A stretch of DNA of 15,317 bases from Chloroflexota bacterium (GTDB lineage Bacteria; Chloroflexota; Chloroflexia; JAMDCE01). A model generated the notes under the pieces. The model was given only the letters and a program-made list of their open reading frames with translations. It was not told the origin of the DNA and ran no database searches. Shown in pieces: positions 1 through 7,268 of this stretch; the first letter of the stretch is position 1, and each line of letters starts with the position of its first letter. The translations under genes and the position numbers were made by a program. Location of the stretch: NCBI GenBank assembly GCA_023489135.1, contig JAMDCE010000244.1, positions 1-15,317 of the forward strand, in the 5' to 3' direction.

Positions 1-26
1 CAGGCGGCAGAAGGCCTGGAGAAGAA
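1..26. repeat. Direct repeat copy 1 (truncated by window edge)
   Basis: The first 26 bases of the window are identical to 3616-3641, where the same bases form the right half of a hairpin-rich element upstream of fabD. Here the left half, if present, lies outside the window. Weaker similarity appears to continue past the identical part: a GACCT soon after the repeat and an AGACC about 50 bp in occur in the same order in both places. The two copies flank the fabF-fabH-fabG block in the same orientation. It could be an interspersed palindromic repeat or the trace of a segmental duplication. Confidence 0.75.
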
Positions 27-321
27 GACCTACTTTGGTCACAGTTGGATAGACCCTTCCTCACTTTTCTAGCTCAGGAGTTGGTTTCACAGGGTCGTAT
101 ACAGCCCCGGGCGCAAACCTGGGAATCTGTGCCAACGATCGACACCAGCTCAGCCTGGCACGATAACTCTAACGCCGGTCACACGAGCCGGATATACACT
201 AACATAGTGGACCCAAAAAATCAACTGCGGCTCGTCTCAGCTAGGGGCGTAACTTCCTGGCGCTAGTGGTGTTATCCTGAATAGCGGTGCTAACTTCGGA
301 AGGGGGAGGAAAACTGGAGGT
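27..321. other. Intergenic region upstream of fabF, no gene recognised
   Basis: About 295 bp hold no convincing gene. A 73-residue reading frame at 45-266 has no protein-like character or good ribosome site. Weak structures are visible: a 6-bp stem with one G-T pair around 104-121, and a GTGCCA/TGGCAC inverted pair at 129-134 and 156-161. Two similar TAACTTCC/TAACTTCG words lie about 40 bp apart before fabF. I could not identify a clear sigma-70 promoter; the fabF promoter may lie outside the window or be non-canonical. Purine-rich GGAGGA at 305-310 and GGAGG at 316-320 precede the fabF ATG. Confidence 0.5.
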
Positions 322-1575
322 ATGGCATCTAAGTCTCGCGTGGTTATTACTGGATTGGGTGCGATTACCCCGGTGGGAAACGACGTGCCCACTATGTGGA
401 CCTCGTTGTTAGAGGGACAGTCGGGCATAACGCGGATCACGCAATTCGACTCCTCGACGCTTAGCGTGCAGATAGCGGGAGAGGTTAAGGGTTACCGGCC
501 GGGCGATCACTTCGAGCCCAAGGAAGCGCGGCGGATGGACAGGTGCGTCCAGTTCGCCGTGGTCGCCGCCCGGGAAGCGATGCGTGATGCCGGGATATCC
601 GTGACCGAGGAGAACGCGGAGGAAATCGGCGTGATATTCGGATCCGCGGCCGGTGGAATCCGTACCATGCTCGAACAGCAGAAGGTTCTCGAGGAAAAAG
701 GACCCAACCGGGTCAATCCCTTCTTTCTCCCCATGATGCTGGCGGATACGCCGTCGGGCCAGATTGGCATCTCCATCGGAGTGAGAGGGCCAAACATGGC
801 GGTGGTGTCGGCCTGTGCCACCGGCGGACACGCCATCGGCGAAGCGGCGGAGACAATCAAGAGAGGAGACGCCAAAGTGGTCATCGCGGGTGGAACGGAT
901 TCGGCGGTCTTGCCCCTGACGGTCGCCGGTTTCATCGTTATGCGAGCTTTGGCTACCGATAACGACGCTCCGGAGAGGGCGTGCAAGCCCTTCGATATCG
1001 ACCGGCAGGGTTTCGTTATGTCGGAGGGAGCCGGCGTCCTGGTGCTCGAAGACCTGGAGCACGCCCAGGCGCGCGGAGCCAGGATCTACGCCGAAGTGAT
1101 CGGGTACGGCTCTTCGGCGGACGCCTTTCACCTGGCCGCTCCCCCTGAGAACGCCGAAGGCACCATCCGTTCGATGAGCATGGCCGTTCGCAAATCCGGC
1201 CTGGAACCCGACCGAATCGATTACATCAATGCCCACGGCACCGGGACACCGCTGAACGATAGACTGGAGACCTTCGCCATCAAGCGGGTATTTGGAGATC
1301 ACGCCCGGCGCCTTATGGTCAGCTCCACCAAATCGATGATGGGGCATATGATGGGAGCCTCCGGGGCGGTGGAGGCCATGGTCTGCGCTCTGGCGCTGAG
1401 GGATCAAGTCGTGCCACCCACTATCAATCTAGTGAACCCCGACCCTGAGTGTGATCTGGATTACGTGCCTCATAGGTCACGGTCCTCCCGGATTCGATAC
1501 GCTCTTTCAAATTCGATGGGCCTTGGGGGGCACAATTCGTGTATAATACTTGCCAGCTTCCCGAACGACCGCTGA
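322..1575 (+). CDS. fabF: Beta-ketoacyl-ACP synthase II (FabF)
   Basis: Condenses malonyl-ACP with acyl-ACP in the elongation cycle of cytoplasmic type II fatty-acid synthesis. The 417-residue length is normal for the family. The thiolase-fold Cys-His-His triad is visible: C165 in SACATGG, H305 in NAHGTGTPLND and H342 in STKSMMGH, with the family lysine K337. The N-terminus (VVITGLGAITPVGN) aligns with known FabF starts, supporting the ATG. The ribosome site is GGAGGA about 11 bases upstream, with another GGAGG almost touching the start. The C-terminal gating loop, normally FGFGG, reads MGLGG (399-403), so both phenylalanines are replaced. First gene of a fabF-fabH-fabG run; fabH follows after 31 bases. 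KAS I (FabB) is a less likely alternative. Confidence 0.96.
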   Translation: MASKSRVVITGLGAITPVGNDVPTMWTSLLEGQSGITRITQFDSSTLSVQIAGEVKGYRPGDHFEPKEARRMDRCVQFAVVAAREAMRDAGISVTEENAEEIGVIFGSAAGGIRTMLEQQKVLEEKGPNRVNPFFLPMMLADTPSGQIGISIGVRGPNMAVVSACATGGHAIGEAAETIKRGDAKVVIAGGTDSAVLPLTVAGFIVMRALATDNDAPERACKPFDIDRQGFVMSEGAGVLVLEDLEHAQARGARIYAEVIGYGSSADAFHLAAPPENAEGTIRSMSMAVRKSGLEPDRIDYINAHGTGTPLNDRLETFAIKRVFGDHARRLMVSSTKSMMGHMMGASGAVEAMVCALALRDQVVPPTINLVNPDPECDLDYVPHRSRSSRIRYALSNSMGLGGHNSCIILASFPNDR

Positions 1576-1594
1576 TCGGGAGCGACTTCCACTT

Positions 1595-1600
1595 GAGGAG
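1595..1600 (+). promoter_or_regulatory. Ribosome binding site deciding the fabH start
   Basis: GAGGAG lies 6 bases before the TTG at 1607. An earlier in-frame TTG at 1550 would overlap the end of fabF and lacks such a site. FabH homology also begins right after 1607 (AEIVGWGKYVP), so 1607 is preferred. Confidence 0.7.
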
Positions 1601-1606
1601 CGTGCC

Positions 1607-2707
1607 TTGGGGGCATACGCGGAAATAGTGGGATGGGGCAAATACGTCCCCAGCAGGGTCCTCTCTAATGAAGAATTTCAAAAGATCGTAGATACGAGCG
1701 ACGAATGGATCCGCACCAGGACCGGGATCTCTGAGCGTCGGCTGGCGGGGCCCAAGGACACGGCCTCTTCCATGGCCATTAAGGCAGCCCTGCAGGCATT
1801 AGAGGTGGCCGATGTTAGCCCGAGCAAGATCGACCTGGTCATCGCCGCCACCAGCACTCCGGACTACATCTTTCCCGCCACGGCCAGCCTGGTACAGGAT
1901 GCCATCGGAGCGTCGAACGCGGGAGCGATGGACGTCAACGCCGCCTGTTCCGGATTCGTGTATGCCCTGAGCGTGGCCAACAGCTTTATTACTTCGGGGA
2001 TGCACCAGCACGTATTGGTGATCGGAACCGATACTTTGTCGCGCTTGCTCGACTATCAAGACCGTTCCACCTGCGTGCTTTTCGGGGACGGTGCCGGCGC
2101 CGTGATCCTGCAGAAGACACAAAGGCCCACCGGCATGCTGTCGTTCGTGCTGGGGTCCGACGGATCGGGAGTGGACTTGCTCCACGTGCCGGGGGTCGGG
2201 GGCTCCAACCCCGCCACGCCTGAGAACATCCAACCCAGGCCCCACTTTATAAAGATGAACGGCAACGAGGTGTTCCGATTCGCCGTCGGTGCCATCGTGA
2301 AGGCGTCAACCCAGGCTATTCGCGCTGCCGGGTTAACGGTCGAGGATATCGAGCTGTTCATACCGCATCAAGCCAACGCGCGGATTATTCAGTCCGCGGC
2401 CAAGTCTTTGAAGCTGCCGCCCGAGAGGGTATTCGTCAACGTGGATCGCTATGGCAACACTTCATCTGCCTCGGTGGCGATCGCCCTCTGTGAGGCGATC
2501 GAGCAGGGAAGAATTCACGAGGGAGACCATCTCGTGCTGGTGGCTTTCGGTGGTGGCCTCAGCTGGGCCGCGGTAGTGATGCAGTGGGGAGGTCCCGCCA
2601 TGATGCCCGAGGTTCCGTGGTGGAAGAGCGCCGTTCATCACCTCAGGGGGCGGGAAGCGGCGGCTAAATCGCTGGCCAAGCGCACGGCCCGGAAGATAAG
2701 ACGCTGA
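1607..2707 (+). CDS. fabH: Beta-ketoacyl-ACP synthase III (FabH)
   Basis: Starts fatty-acid synthesis by condensing an acyl-CoA primer, usually acetyl-CoA, with malonyl-ACP. From the TTG at 1607 the protein has 366 residues and shows the FabH triad: C114 in NAACSGFVYA, H254 in IPHQANARI and N284 in RYGNTSSAS. The glycine-rich end GGGLSWAAVVMQW (315-327) is where the family normally stops. Here a tail of about 39 residues continues, rich in Lys and Arg (ending KSLAKRTARKIRR), not part of the catalytic core and of unknown role. It follows fabF with a 31-bp gap and precedes fabG by 27 bp, so the three are probably co-transcribed. A longer version from a TTG at 1550 is possible but unlikely. Confidence 0.95.
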   Translation: MGAYAEIVGWGKYVPSRVLSNEEFQKIVDTSDEWIRTRTGISERRLAGPKDTASSMAIKAALQALEVADVSPSKIDLVIAATSTPDYIFPATASLVQDAIGASNAGAMDVNAACSGFVYALSVANSFITSGMHQHVLVIGTDTLSRLLDYQDRSTCVLFGDGAGAVILQKTQRPTGMLSFVLGSDGSGVDLLHVPGVGGSNPATPENIQPRPHFIKMNGNEVFRFAVGAIVKASTQAIRAAGLTVEDIELFIPHQANARIIQSAAKSLKLPPERVFVNVDRYGNTSSASVAIALCEAIEQGRIHEGDHLVLVAFGGGLSWAAVVMQWGGPAMMPEVPWWKSAVHHLRGREAAAKSLAKRTARKIRR

Positions 2708-2734
2708 TTATGCACTAGCCTAAGGAGGGGTCGG

Positions 2735-3478
2735 TTGGAACTGCACGATAAGGTAGCGCTGGTAACCGGGGCGTCCCGCGGCATCGGCAGAGCGATTGCG
2801 CTTCGACTTGCCGAGATGGGGGCTAAGATAGGCGTAAACTACAACGCCAGCCAGAGCGCGGCCGACCAGGTGGTTAGCCGCATCATCGAGGGCGGAGGCC
2901 AGGCCATAGCTATCCCCGGCGACGTGGGTTCTTCGGAGCAGGTTCAGAAAATGGTGAGCGCCACTCTCCAGGAGTGGGGGCGCATCGACATTCTGGTTAA
3001 CAACGCCGGAATAATCCGGGACACTATACTACTGCGAATGAGCGAAGCGGACTGGGACGCCGTATTGACGACTAACCTCAAGGGCGCCTTCCTATGCAGC
3101 AAGGCTGTGGCCAGACCCATGCTCAAGCAGCGCGGGGGGCGAATAATAAACATCTCGTCGGTGTCGGGGATAATGGGTAATCCCGGGCAGGCAAACTACT
3201 CCGCGGCCAAGGCGGGATTGATCGCCCTGACCAAAACAACGGCGAGAGAACTGGCCTCGCGCGGCATCACCGTCAACGCCGTCGCTCCGGGATTCATCGC
3301 CACCGACATCACCAGTGACTTGGCTCAAGGGTATCGTGAAGCTCTTATTAAACAAATTCCGCTGGAGCGCTTCGGCCAGCCGGAGGACGTGGCGGAGGTC
3401 GTCGCCTTCCTGGCGTCGGAGCGGGCATCATACCTCACCGGCCAGGTCATTCACGTGGATGGTGGTCTGGTGATGTAG
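2735..3478 (+). CDS. fabG: 3-oxoacyl-ACP reductase (FabG)
   Basis: NADPH-dependent reduction of 3-ketoacyl-ACP to 3-hydroxyacyl-ACP. It is a classical short-chain dehydrogenase of 247 residues: TGASRGIG cofactor loop (11-18), NNAG (89-92), and the catalytic set N114, S142, Y155 and K159 (YSAAK). The PG motif at 185-186 (NAVAPGF) and C-terminal GQVIHVDGG are typical of FabG. The start is TTG, six bases behind a very strong AAGGAGG (2722-2728). Its position directly after fabF and fabH supports FabG over another dehydrogenase of the superfamily. Downstream is the hairpin-rich spacer before fabD. Confidence 0.95.
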   Translation: MELHDKVALVTGASRGIGRAIALRLAEMGAKIGVNYNASQSAADQVVSRIIEGGGQAIAIPGDVGSSEQVQKMVSATLQEWGRIDILVNNAGIIRDTILLRMSEADWDAVLTTNLKGAFLCSKAVARPMLKQRGGRIINISSVSGIMGNPGQANYSAAKAGLIALTKTTARELASRGITVNAVAPGFIATDITSDLAQGYREALIKQIPLERFGQPEDVAEVVAFLASERASYLTGQVIHVDGGLVM

Positions 3479-3528
3479 CTGGTTGCAGCGTCAGGGCATG
3501 CCACCCTTGGCGCGACGTCAATCGATTG

Positions 3529-3543
3529 GCGCCCTACGGGCGC
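3529..3543. repeat. Small perfect inverted repeat
   Basis: GCGCCC and GGGCGC flank a 3-base TAC loop. It is the first of three consecutive hairpins in the fabG-fabD spacer. Confidence 0.7.
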
Positions 3544-3554
3544 GCAGGATGTTG

Positions 3555-3597
3555 GTTGTTGTGCTGGTGGCGGCTTCGCCGCCACCAGCACAACAAC
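3555..3597. repeat. Perfect inverted repeat, 20-bp arms, 3-base loop
   Basis: Left arm 3555-3574 (beginning GTTGTTGTGC) is the exact reverse complement of right arm 3578-3597, with TTC between. The structure could form a very stable hairpin in RNA or a cruciform in DNA. It lies about 75 bp after the fabG stop. No run of T follows, only a pyrimidine-rich TCCTCTTCTC, so it is not a textbook intrinsic terminator. Possible roles are mRNA stabilisation or attenuation between fabG and fabD, or a palindromic interspersed repeat. Confidence 0.9.
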
Positions 3598-3605
3598 TCC
3601 TCTTC

Positions 3606-3641
3606 TCTGCCGCCGCAGGCGGCAGAAGGCCTGGAGAAGAA
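3606..3641. repeat. Third hairpin plus direct repeat copy 2
   Basis: TCTGCCGCC (3606-3614) and GGCGGCAGA (3618-3626) form a 9-bp-arm inverted repeat with a GCA loop. The segment 3616-3641 is the exact 26-base copy of the window start (1-26). It sits about 50 bp before the fabD start. Confidence 0.85.
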
Positions 3642-3689
3642 AGAGACCTGAGAAACGATGAACTTGGTAGTTCGGAGGGTAGACCAGGA

Positions 3690-4679
3690 ATGATGCCAAA
3701 CCCAAGTGGGAGCACGAAGGTTGCCTACATTTTTCCCGGCCAGGGTTCACAGCAAGTGGGCATGGGGAAAGATCTATACGAGAGCTCTCCCTCCGCGCGG
3801 GCAATCTTCGATCGGGCCAACGAGATACTGGGATTCAATCTGCGAGACTTGTGCTTCAACGGCCCTGAGGAAGAGCTAACCGATACGGTTAATGCCCAGC
3901 CGGCCATTTTGACGACGAGCACTGCCTGTCTGGAGGCGCTGCGTGAGTATTGCGCGGCGCAGGGGCTGCAATTGGCCCCCAGCTACGTTGCCGGTCATAG
4001 CCTTGGAGAATACTCCGCGCTGGTGGCCGCCGGCTCGCTGGAATTTCAAGAGGCTTTATTGCTCGTCCGAGAACGCGGCAGGCTTATGAAAGAGGCGGGG
4101 GAACGTCATCCTGGAGGAATGGCAGCCATGCTGGGAATTGGCGATGCGGCGCTCGCCGAGGTGTGTGCCCGGGCATCCGACAAGGGTGTCGTGTGCATCG
4201 CCAATTTTAATTGCCCAGGGCAAACGGTGATCTCCGGCGAGAACCAAGCGTTGGGCGAGGCGATGCGGCTCGCGCTTAGCGCCGGGGCGAAGAGGGCTAT
4301 TCGGCTGGCCGTCAGCATAGCCTCCCATTCCCCTCTGATGTCAGAAGCATCCGTTCACTTCACCCCGGCGCTGAGAGAATGCCGCATTGGCGAGGCTCGA
4401 ACCCCCTTGATTGCTAATGTTTCGGGTCGGACCACAGTTTCTGCCGAGGAGATCAGGCGCGAGCTGTCCGACCAGCTATGCAGCGCGGTTCGCTGGCAAC
4501 AGTCGGTTTCGGAAATGTCGTCGCAGGGGGTCGGCGTCTTTGTAGAGATCGGTCCGGGCCAGGTCCTGAGCGGCCTGGTCAAGAGGACTGTCAAAGACGT
4601 GACTACGTGCAGCGTCGGCGATTCCAAGAGCCTGGATACCCTCCGGTCCGTGTTGGAGATGGCGGCTGCCAGCCATTAG
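3690..4679 (+). CDS. fabD: Malonyl-CoA:ACP transacylase (FabD)
   Basis: Transfers malonyl from CoA to ACP, supplying the extender unit used by FabF and FabH. From ATG 3690 the protein has 329 residues, slightly over the usual ~310. Motifs: FPGQGSQ (15-21), nucleophile S104 in GHSLGE, R129 binding the malonyl carboxylate, and H213 in ASHSPLM. The oxyanion-loop and C-terminal VFVEIGPGQVLSGL are typical. The open frame extends upstream to 3483, but that part reads through the hairpins and has no family similarity. GGAGGG (3674-3679) lies about 10 bases before the ATG; a second ATG follows immediately at 3693. No acpP, fabZ or enoyl reductase gene is present in the window. Confidence 0.95.
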   Translation: MMPNPSGSTKVAYIFPGQGSQQVGMGKDLYESSPSARAIFDRANEILGFNLRDLCFNGPEEELTDTVNAQPAILTTSTACLEALREYCAAQGLQLAPSYVAGHSLGEYSALVAAGSLEFQEALLLVRERGRLMKEAGERHPGGMAAMLGIGDAALAEVCARASDKGVVCIANFNCPGQTVISGENQALGEAMRLALSAGAKRAIRLAVSIASHSPLMSEASVHFTPALRECRIGEARTPLIANVSGRTTVSAEEIRRELSDQLCSAVRWQQSVSEMSSQGVGVFVEIGPGQVLSGLVKRTVKDVTTCSVGDSKSLDTLRSVLEMAAASH

Positions 4680-4724
4680 ATTTGAGTATGATAAGTAATG
4701 CAGGTTGCCCTCCAGGCGAATGTA

Positions 4725-4753
4725 TTGACTTTTCGGCCGCTTCGTCCTAGAAT
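4725..4753 (+). promoter_or_regulatory. Sigma-70-type promoter for the M56 peptidase gene
   Basis: TTGACT (4725-4730) and TAGAAT (4748-4753) are separated by exactly 17 bases. Transcription would start near 4760, about 30 bases before the ATG at 4790. This suggests that the metallopeptidase gene is not simply part of the fab operon. Confidence 0.65.
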
Positions 4754-4789
4754 TGCTGCTATAAACAATCATTAGTACGATGGCGTGCT

Positions 4790-5839
4790 ATGACACAAAA
4801 GCCAGCAGCATTGAAACGCAAGCCAGATATAAGCCCTCGGGAATTTAGAGCCACTATATTCGGCGTGTGCTTTGCCTCGACGATTGCCTTAGTGGGAATC
4901 GTCGTCGGGCTCAAGCCTGCCGCCCTGGCTGACCTCGCCGCCTACCATCAGCAAGCCTGCACCGACCACCCCGTCTTGCTCAGTTGGACCCAACACGTAT
5001 TGCCCTTGATGCCTGCCGTGCTGGGACTGCTACTGCTTCTGCCGTTGGCGTCCGCCGTCTGGACGGTCGCTCGCCAGTTCGGGGAAACGTCGAGATTGTG
5101 CGCCCAGGTGCACCAGCGGAGCGGTCGCGTACCGCCAAAGCTGGCCGGCGCAGCTAAGTCTCTGGGCATACGAGATCGAATCGTTTGCGTTCAAGACCGG
5201 GCCGTGTATGCCTTTTGCTTCGGGCTAGTGTCCCCGCGTATTTGCATTAGCAGGGGTATGGCGAGCAGACTTTCGCGGCGGGAGCTGGAGGCGGTGCTGC
5301 TGCACGAGCTATCACATCTGAGCAATCGTGACCCGCTGCGAGTCCTGGTTGGCCGTGTGTTGACGAGTGCGCTGATTCTGCTGCCCGTTGCCCGGGAGCT
5401 CCGCGAAAGATATCAACTGTCGATGGAGCTGACCGCCGATAGGAAGGCTTTGGCCCGGATGCCCGTCGAAGTGCTGGCAAGCGCCCTGCTAAAGGTCTTC
5501 TCCAGCCCGAATAGCAACCTTGAATATCAGCTGGCTCCCATTGGTGCTCTGGATGTGACGAGGGAGAGGATTCTCAGGTTGGCCGGCCCCGCACAAGGCA
5601 GTCAAACTCCGCCTCTACCGATCTCTTCGCTTCTGATCTCTACCTTCGTCGCTATCGCGCTCTTTTTGGGAACGGCCGGTTTCTCCGAGGCTTCGTCCTA
5701 CTGGTCAAGCAAAGCGCACACTTGCGCCCCGGTGGCAGGGGTTATCCCCGGCACCGACGGCAACCCGGTCACGCTCAACCCCGTTGCGCCCAAGTGCAGC
5801 CACGCCGTGGTCCATCCAGAGCTTCCCCACGCGCAGTGA
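4790..5839 (+). CDS. Membrane zinc metallopeptidase, M56 (BlaR1-like) / M48-like
   Basis: Predicted integral membrane zinc protease. The active-site helix is LLHELSHLSNRD, with HELSH at 172-176; the likely third ligand is E213 in ELTADRKAL. Hydrophobic segments at about 22-42, 70-92, 185-200 and 281-300 indicate several membrane passes, and a short tail with two cysteines follows the last. At 349 residues it fits small M56 proteins, which in Actinobacteria and Firmicutes often pair with a BlaI-type repressor. No BlaI gene or penicillin-binding sensor domain is present here, so a resistance role should not be assumed. The substrate is unknown. No strong ribosome site precedes the ATG. M48/HtpX-like peptidase is the main alternative. 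Confidence 0.8.
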   Translation: MTQKPAALKRKPDISPREFRATIFGVCFASTIALVGIVVGLKPAALADLAAYHQQACTDHPVLLSWTQHVLPLMPAVLGLLLLLPLASAVWTVARQFGETSRLCAQVHQRSGRVPPKLAGAAKSLGIRDRIVCVQDRAVYAFCFGLVSPRICISRGMASRLSRRELEAVLLHELSHLSNRDPLRVLVGRVLTSALILLPVARELRERYQLSMELTADRKALARMPVEVLASALLKVFSSPNSNLEYQLAPIGALDVTRERILRLAGPAQGSQTPPLPISSLLISTFVAIALFLGTAGFSEASSYWSSKAHTCAPVAGVIPGTDGNPVTLNPVAPKCSHAVVHPELPHAQ

Positions 5840-5848
5840 CCTTTTCCC

Positions 5849-5878
5849 TTGCGACGCAATCATAACGTGGTGTATCAT
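5849..5878 (+). promoter_or_regulatory. Probable promoter for lgt
   Basis: TTGCGA (5849-5854) and TATCAT (5873-5878) are spaced by 18 bases, immediately after the peptidase gene. The expected start is near 5885, about 30 bases before the lgt ATG; a strong GGAGGGGAG ribosome site lies at 5897-5905. Confidence 0.5.
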
Positions 5879-5913
5879 GCCCCTCAGAAAGTGGTTGGAG
5901 GGGAGCGAGAGGG

Positions 5914-6729
5914 ATGATTACCATCGGCATTGACCCTGTCATCGTTCAAATCGGTCATTTCGCCATCCGTTGGTACAGCCTGATGATCGTCACGGCGATC
6001 ATCGTGGGGACCTACGTCGGTCTGAAAGAGACACGCCGTAAGGGTATCCCCGACGACGACGTCTATTCTTTCCTCACCTGGGGGATCATCGGCGGTATCG
6101 TAGGTGCCAGACTGCTGCATGTGATCGATAAGCTGGACTACTACTTGCGGAACCCCATTCAGATAATCGCCTTCCAGGAAGGGGGACTGGCCATCCTGGG
6201 CGCGGTGGGTGGGGCCTTGATCGTGCTGGTAGCTTACAGCAGGTTCCGAAACCTGCCCATGGCTAAGGTGGCCGACGCGGGCGCGATTGGCATGATTCTG
6301 GGCCAGGCGGTTGGCCGCATCGGTTGTATGTTCAACGGAGACGTCATCGGCACCGTGACCAACGTGCCCTGGGCGGTGGCCTACACTCATCCCAATTCCC
6401 TCACGCCCGAGCTGGGGGTGCCCCGCCATCCCGCTGCCGCCTACGAGCTAGTCTGGGACCTCATTATCTTTGCCTTCCTGTGGTCAATCAGAAAGAAGCG
6501 ACTGGCCGACGGCACGATGCTGTTCCTGTATGGCAGTCTTTATTCCCTGGGGCGATTCTTCATCACGTTCTTCAGGGTGGACCAGCCCATCTGGATGGGG
6601 CTTAGCCAGGCCCAGGTTCTTTCTATCGTGCTCGTGGTGGTTATGATGCCGGTGGCGGTCTACCTGAACCTGGCCCGCGGCGTACCGTCGATGGGTGCCC
6701 GTTCAGGTGGCGGGGCCTCGGCAAGGTGA
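5914..6729 (+). CDS. lgt: Prolipoprotein diacylglyceryl transferase (Lgt)
   Basis: Membrane enzyme that transfers diacylglyceryl from phosphatidylglycerol to the lipobox cysteine of prolipoproteins. The 271 residues match the family. Landmarks: RWYSLMI near the N-terminus (Y21), the signature GRIGCMFNGD (134-143) with R135, RHPAAAYE (171-178), and GRFFITFFR (213-221) with R214 in the place of the late conserved arginine. At least six hydrophobic segments are visible. At the position where E. coli Lgt has H103 in an HGGL motif, this protein reads ILGAVGG; other lineages also vary here. It overlaps the next gene by four bases. Confidence 0.94.
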   Translation: MITIGIDPVIVQIGHFAIRWYSLMIVTAIIVGTYVGLKETRRKGIPDDDVYSFLTWGIIGGIVGARLLHVIDKLDYYLRNPIQIIAFQEGGLAILGAVGGALIVLVAYSRFRNLPMAKVADAGAIGMILGQAVGRIGCMFNGDVIGTVTNVPWAVAYTHPNSLTPELGVPRHPAAAYELVWDLIIFAFLWSIRKKRLADGTMLFLYGSLYSLGRFFITFFRVDQPIWMGLSQAQVLSIVLVVVMMPVAVYLNLARGVPSMGARSGGGASAR

Positions 6730-7268
6730 ACGGCGATTTCGACGAAATCGCTACCTGGCGGCGGTCCCTCGATAGATCGACTCTCCACTGGATCCAGCAG
6801 GGACTGGCTTTCTTGGCGCGGCATTGGCTGTTTCTGCTCAACTTGATTAACTTCTCCATCGTCGGAGTCGCCATCCTGGACCCGATCTTGATGCGCGCCG
6901 GGCTCCTCGGGATTGGCTCGTCAATCTTCACCGGCTATCACGCCTTGTGCCATCAACTGCCTTTTCGCTCTGATTTACTCTTTGGATACCAGATAGCGAT
7001 GTGTCAGCGAGACGTGGCTATCTACTCCTCGATGGCGCTGGCGGGGGCGGCGTTTGGGCTGGCGCGCGAACGGTGGCGCCCGCTTTCCTGGAGGCTGTAC
7101 CTGCTGCTCATCTTCCCTATGGCCCTGGACGGATTTACCCAGTTGTTCGGCTGGAGGGAGAGCAACTGGACCCTACGCACCGTCACCGGAGCCCTCTTCG
7201 GGATCTCTTCGGTATGGCTGACCTACCCCCGCATCCAGGAAGCGGTGAAGCTGCACAAACCGCTCTAA
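6726..7268 (+). CDS. DUF2085 family membrane protein
   Basis: Small integral membrane protein of unknown function, 180 residues. It matches the DUF2085 pattern: CHQLPFRS (75-82), a C-x-RD-x-AIY element (CQRDVAIY, 93-100), MALDGFTQLFGWRESN (132-147) and LRTVTGALFG (150-159). About four hydrophobic segments lie at 34-58, 97-115, 122-140 and 152-168. The GTG start overlaps the lgt stop in the tetranucleotide GTGA, which predicts translational coupling and a shared transcript. The conserved Cys, His, Asp and Arg/Glu suggest metal binding or catalysis, but none is established. Its stop codon interlocks with the opposite-strand protease gene. Confidence 0.85.
   Translation: MNGDFDEIATWRRSLDRSTLHWIQQGLAFLARHWLFLLNLINFSIVGVAILDPILMRAGLLGIGSSIFTGYHALCHQLPFRSDLLFGYQIAMCQRDVAIYSSMALAGAAFGLARERWRPLSWRLYLLLIFPMALDGFTQLFGWRESNWTLRTVTGALFGISSVWLTYPRIQEAVKLHKPL

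Noticed and set aside
45..266. 73-residue open frame upstream of fabF
   Set aside because: No ribosome site, no family resemblance and composition unlike a protein; treated as intergenic.
409..1407. 332-residue open frame antisense to fabF
   Set aside because: Shadow of a strongly supported gene; low-complexity His/Arg/Gly-rich translation without domains.
3555..3597. Large hairpin as an intrinsic terminator
   Set aside because: The stem is perfect but no U-run follows; terminator function cannot be claimed from sequence alone.
3483..3689. N-terminal extension of fabD reading through the hairpins
   Set aside because: The translated part has no family similarity and derives from palindromic DNA; homology begins just after the ATG at 3690.
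4790..5839. Beta-lactam sensor BlaR1
   Set aside because: Only the peptidase and membrane segments match; no penicillin-binding sensor domain and no BlaI neighbour.
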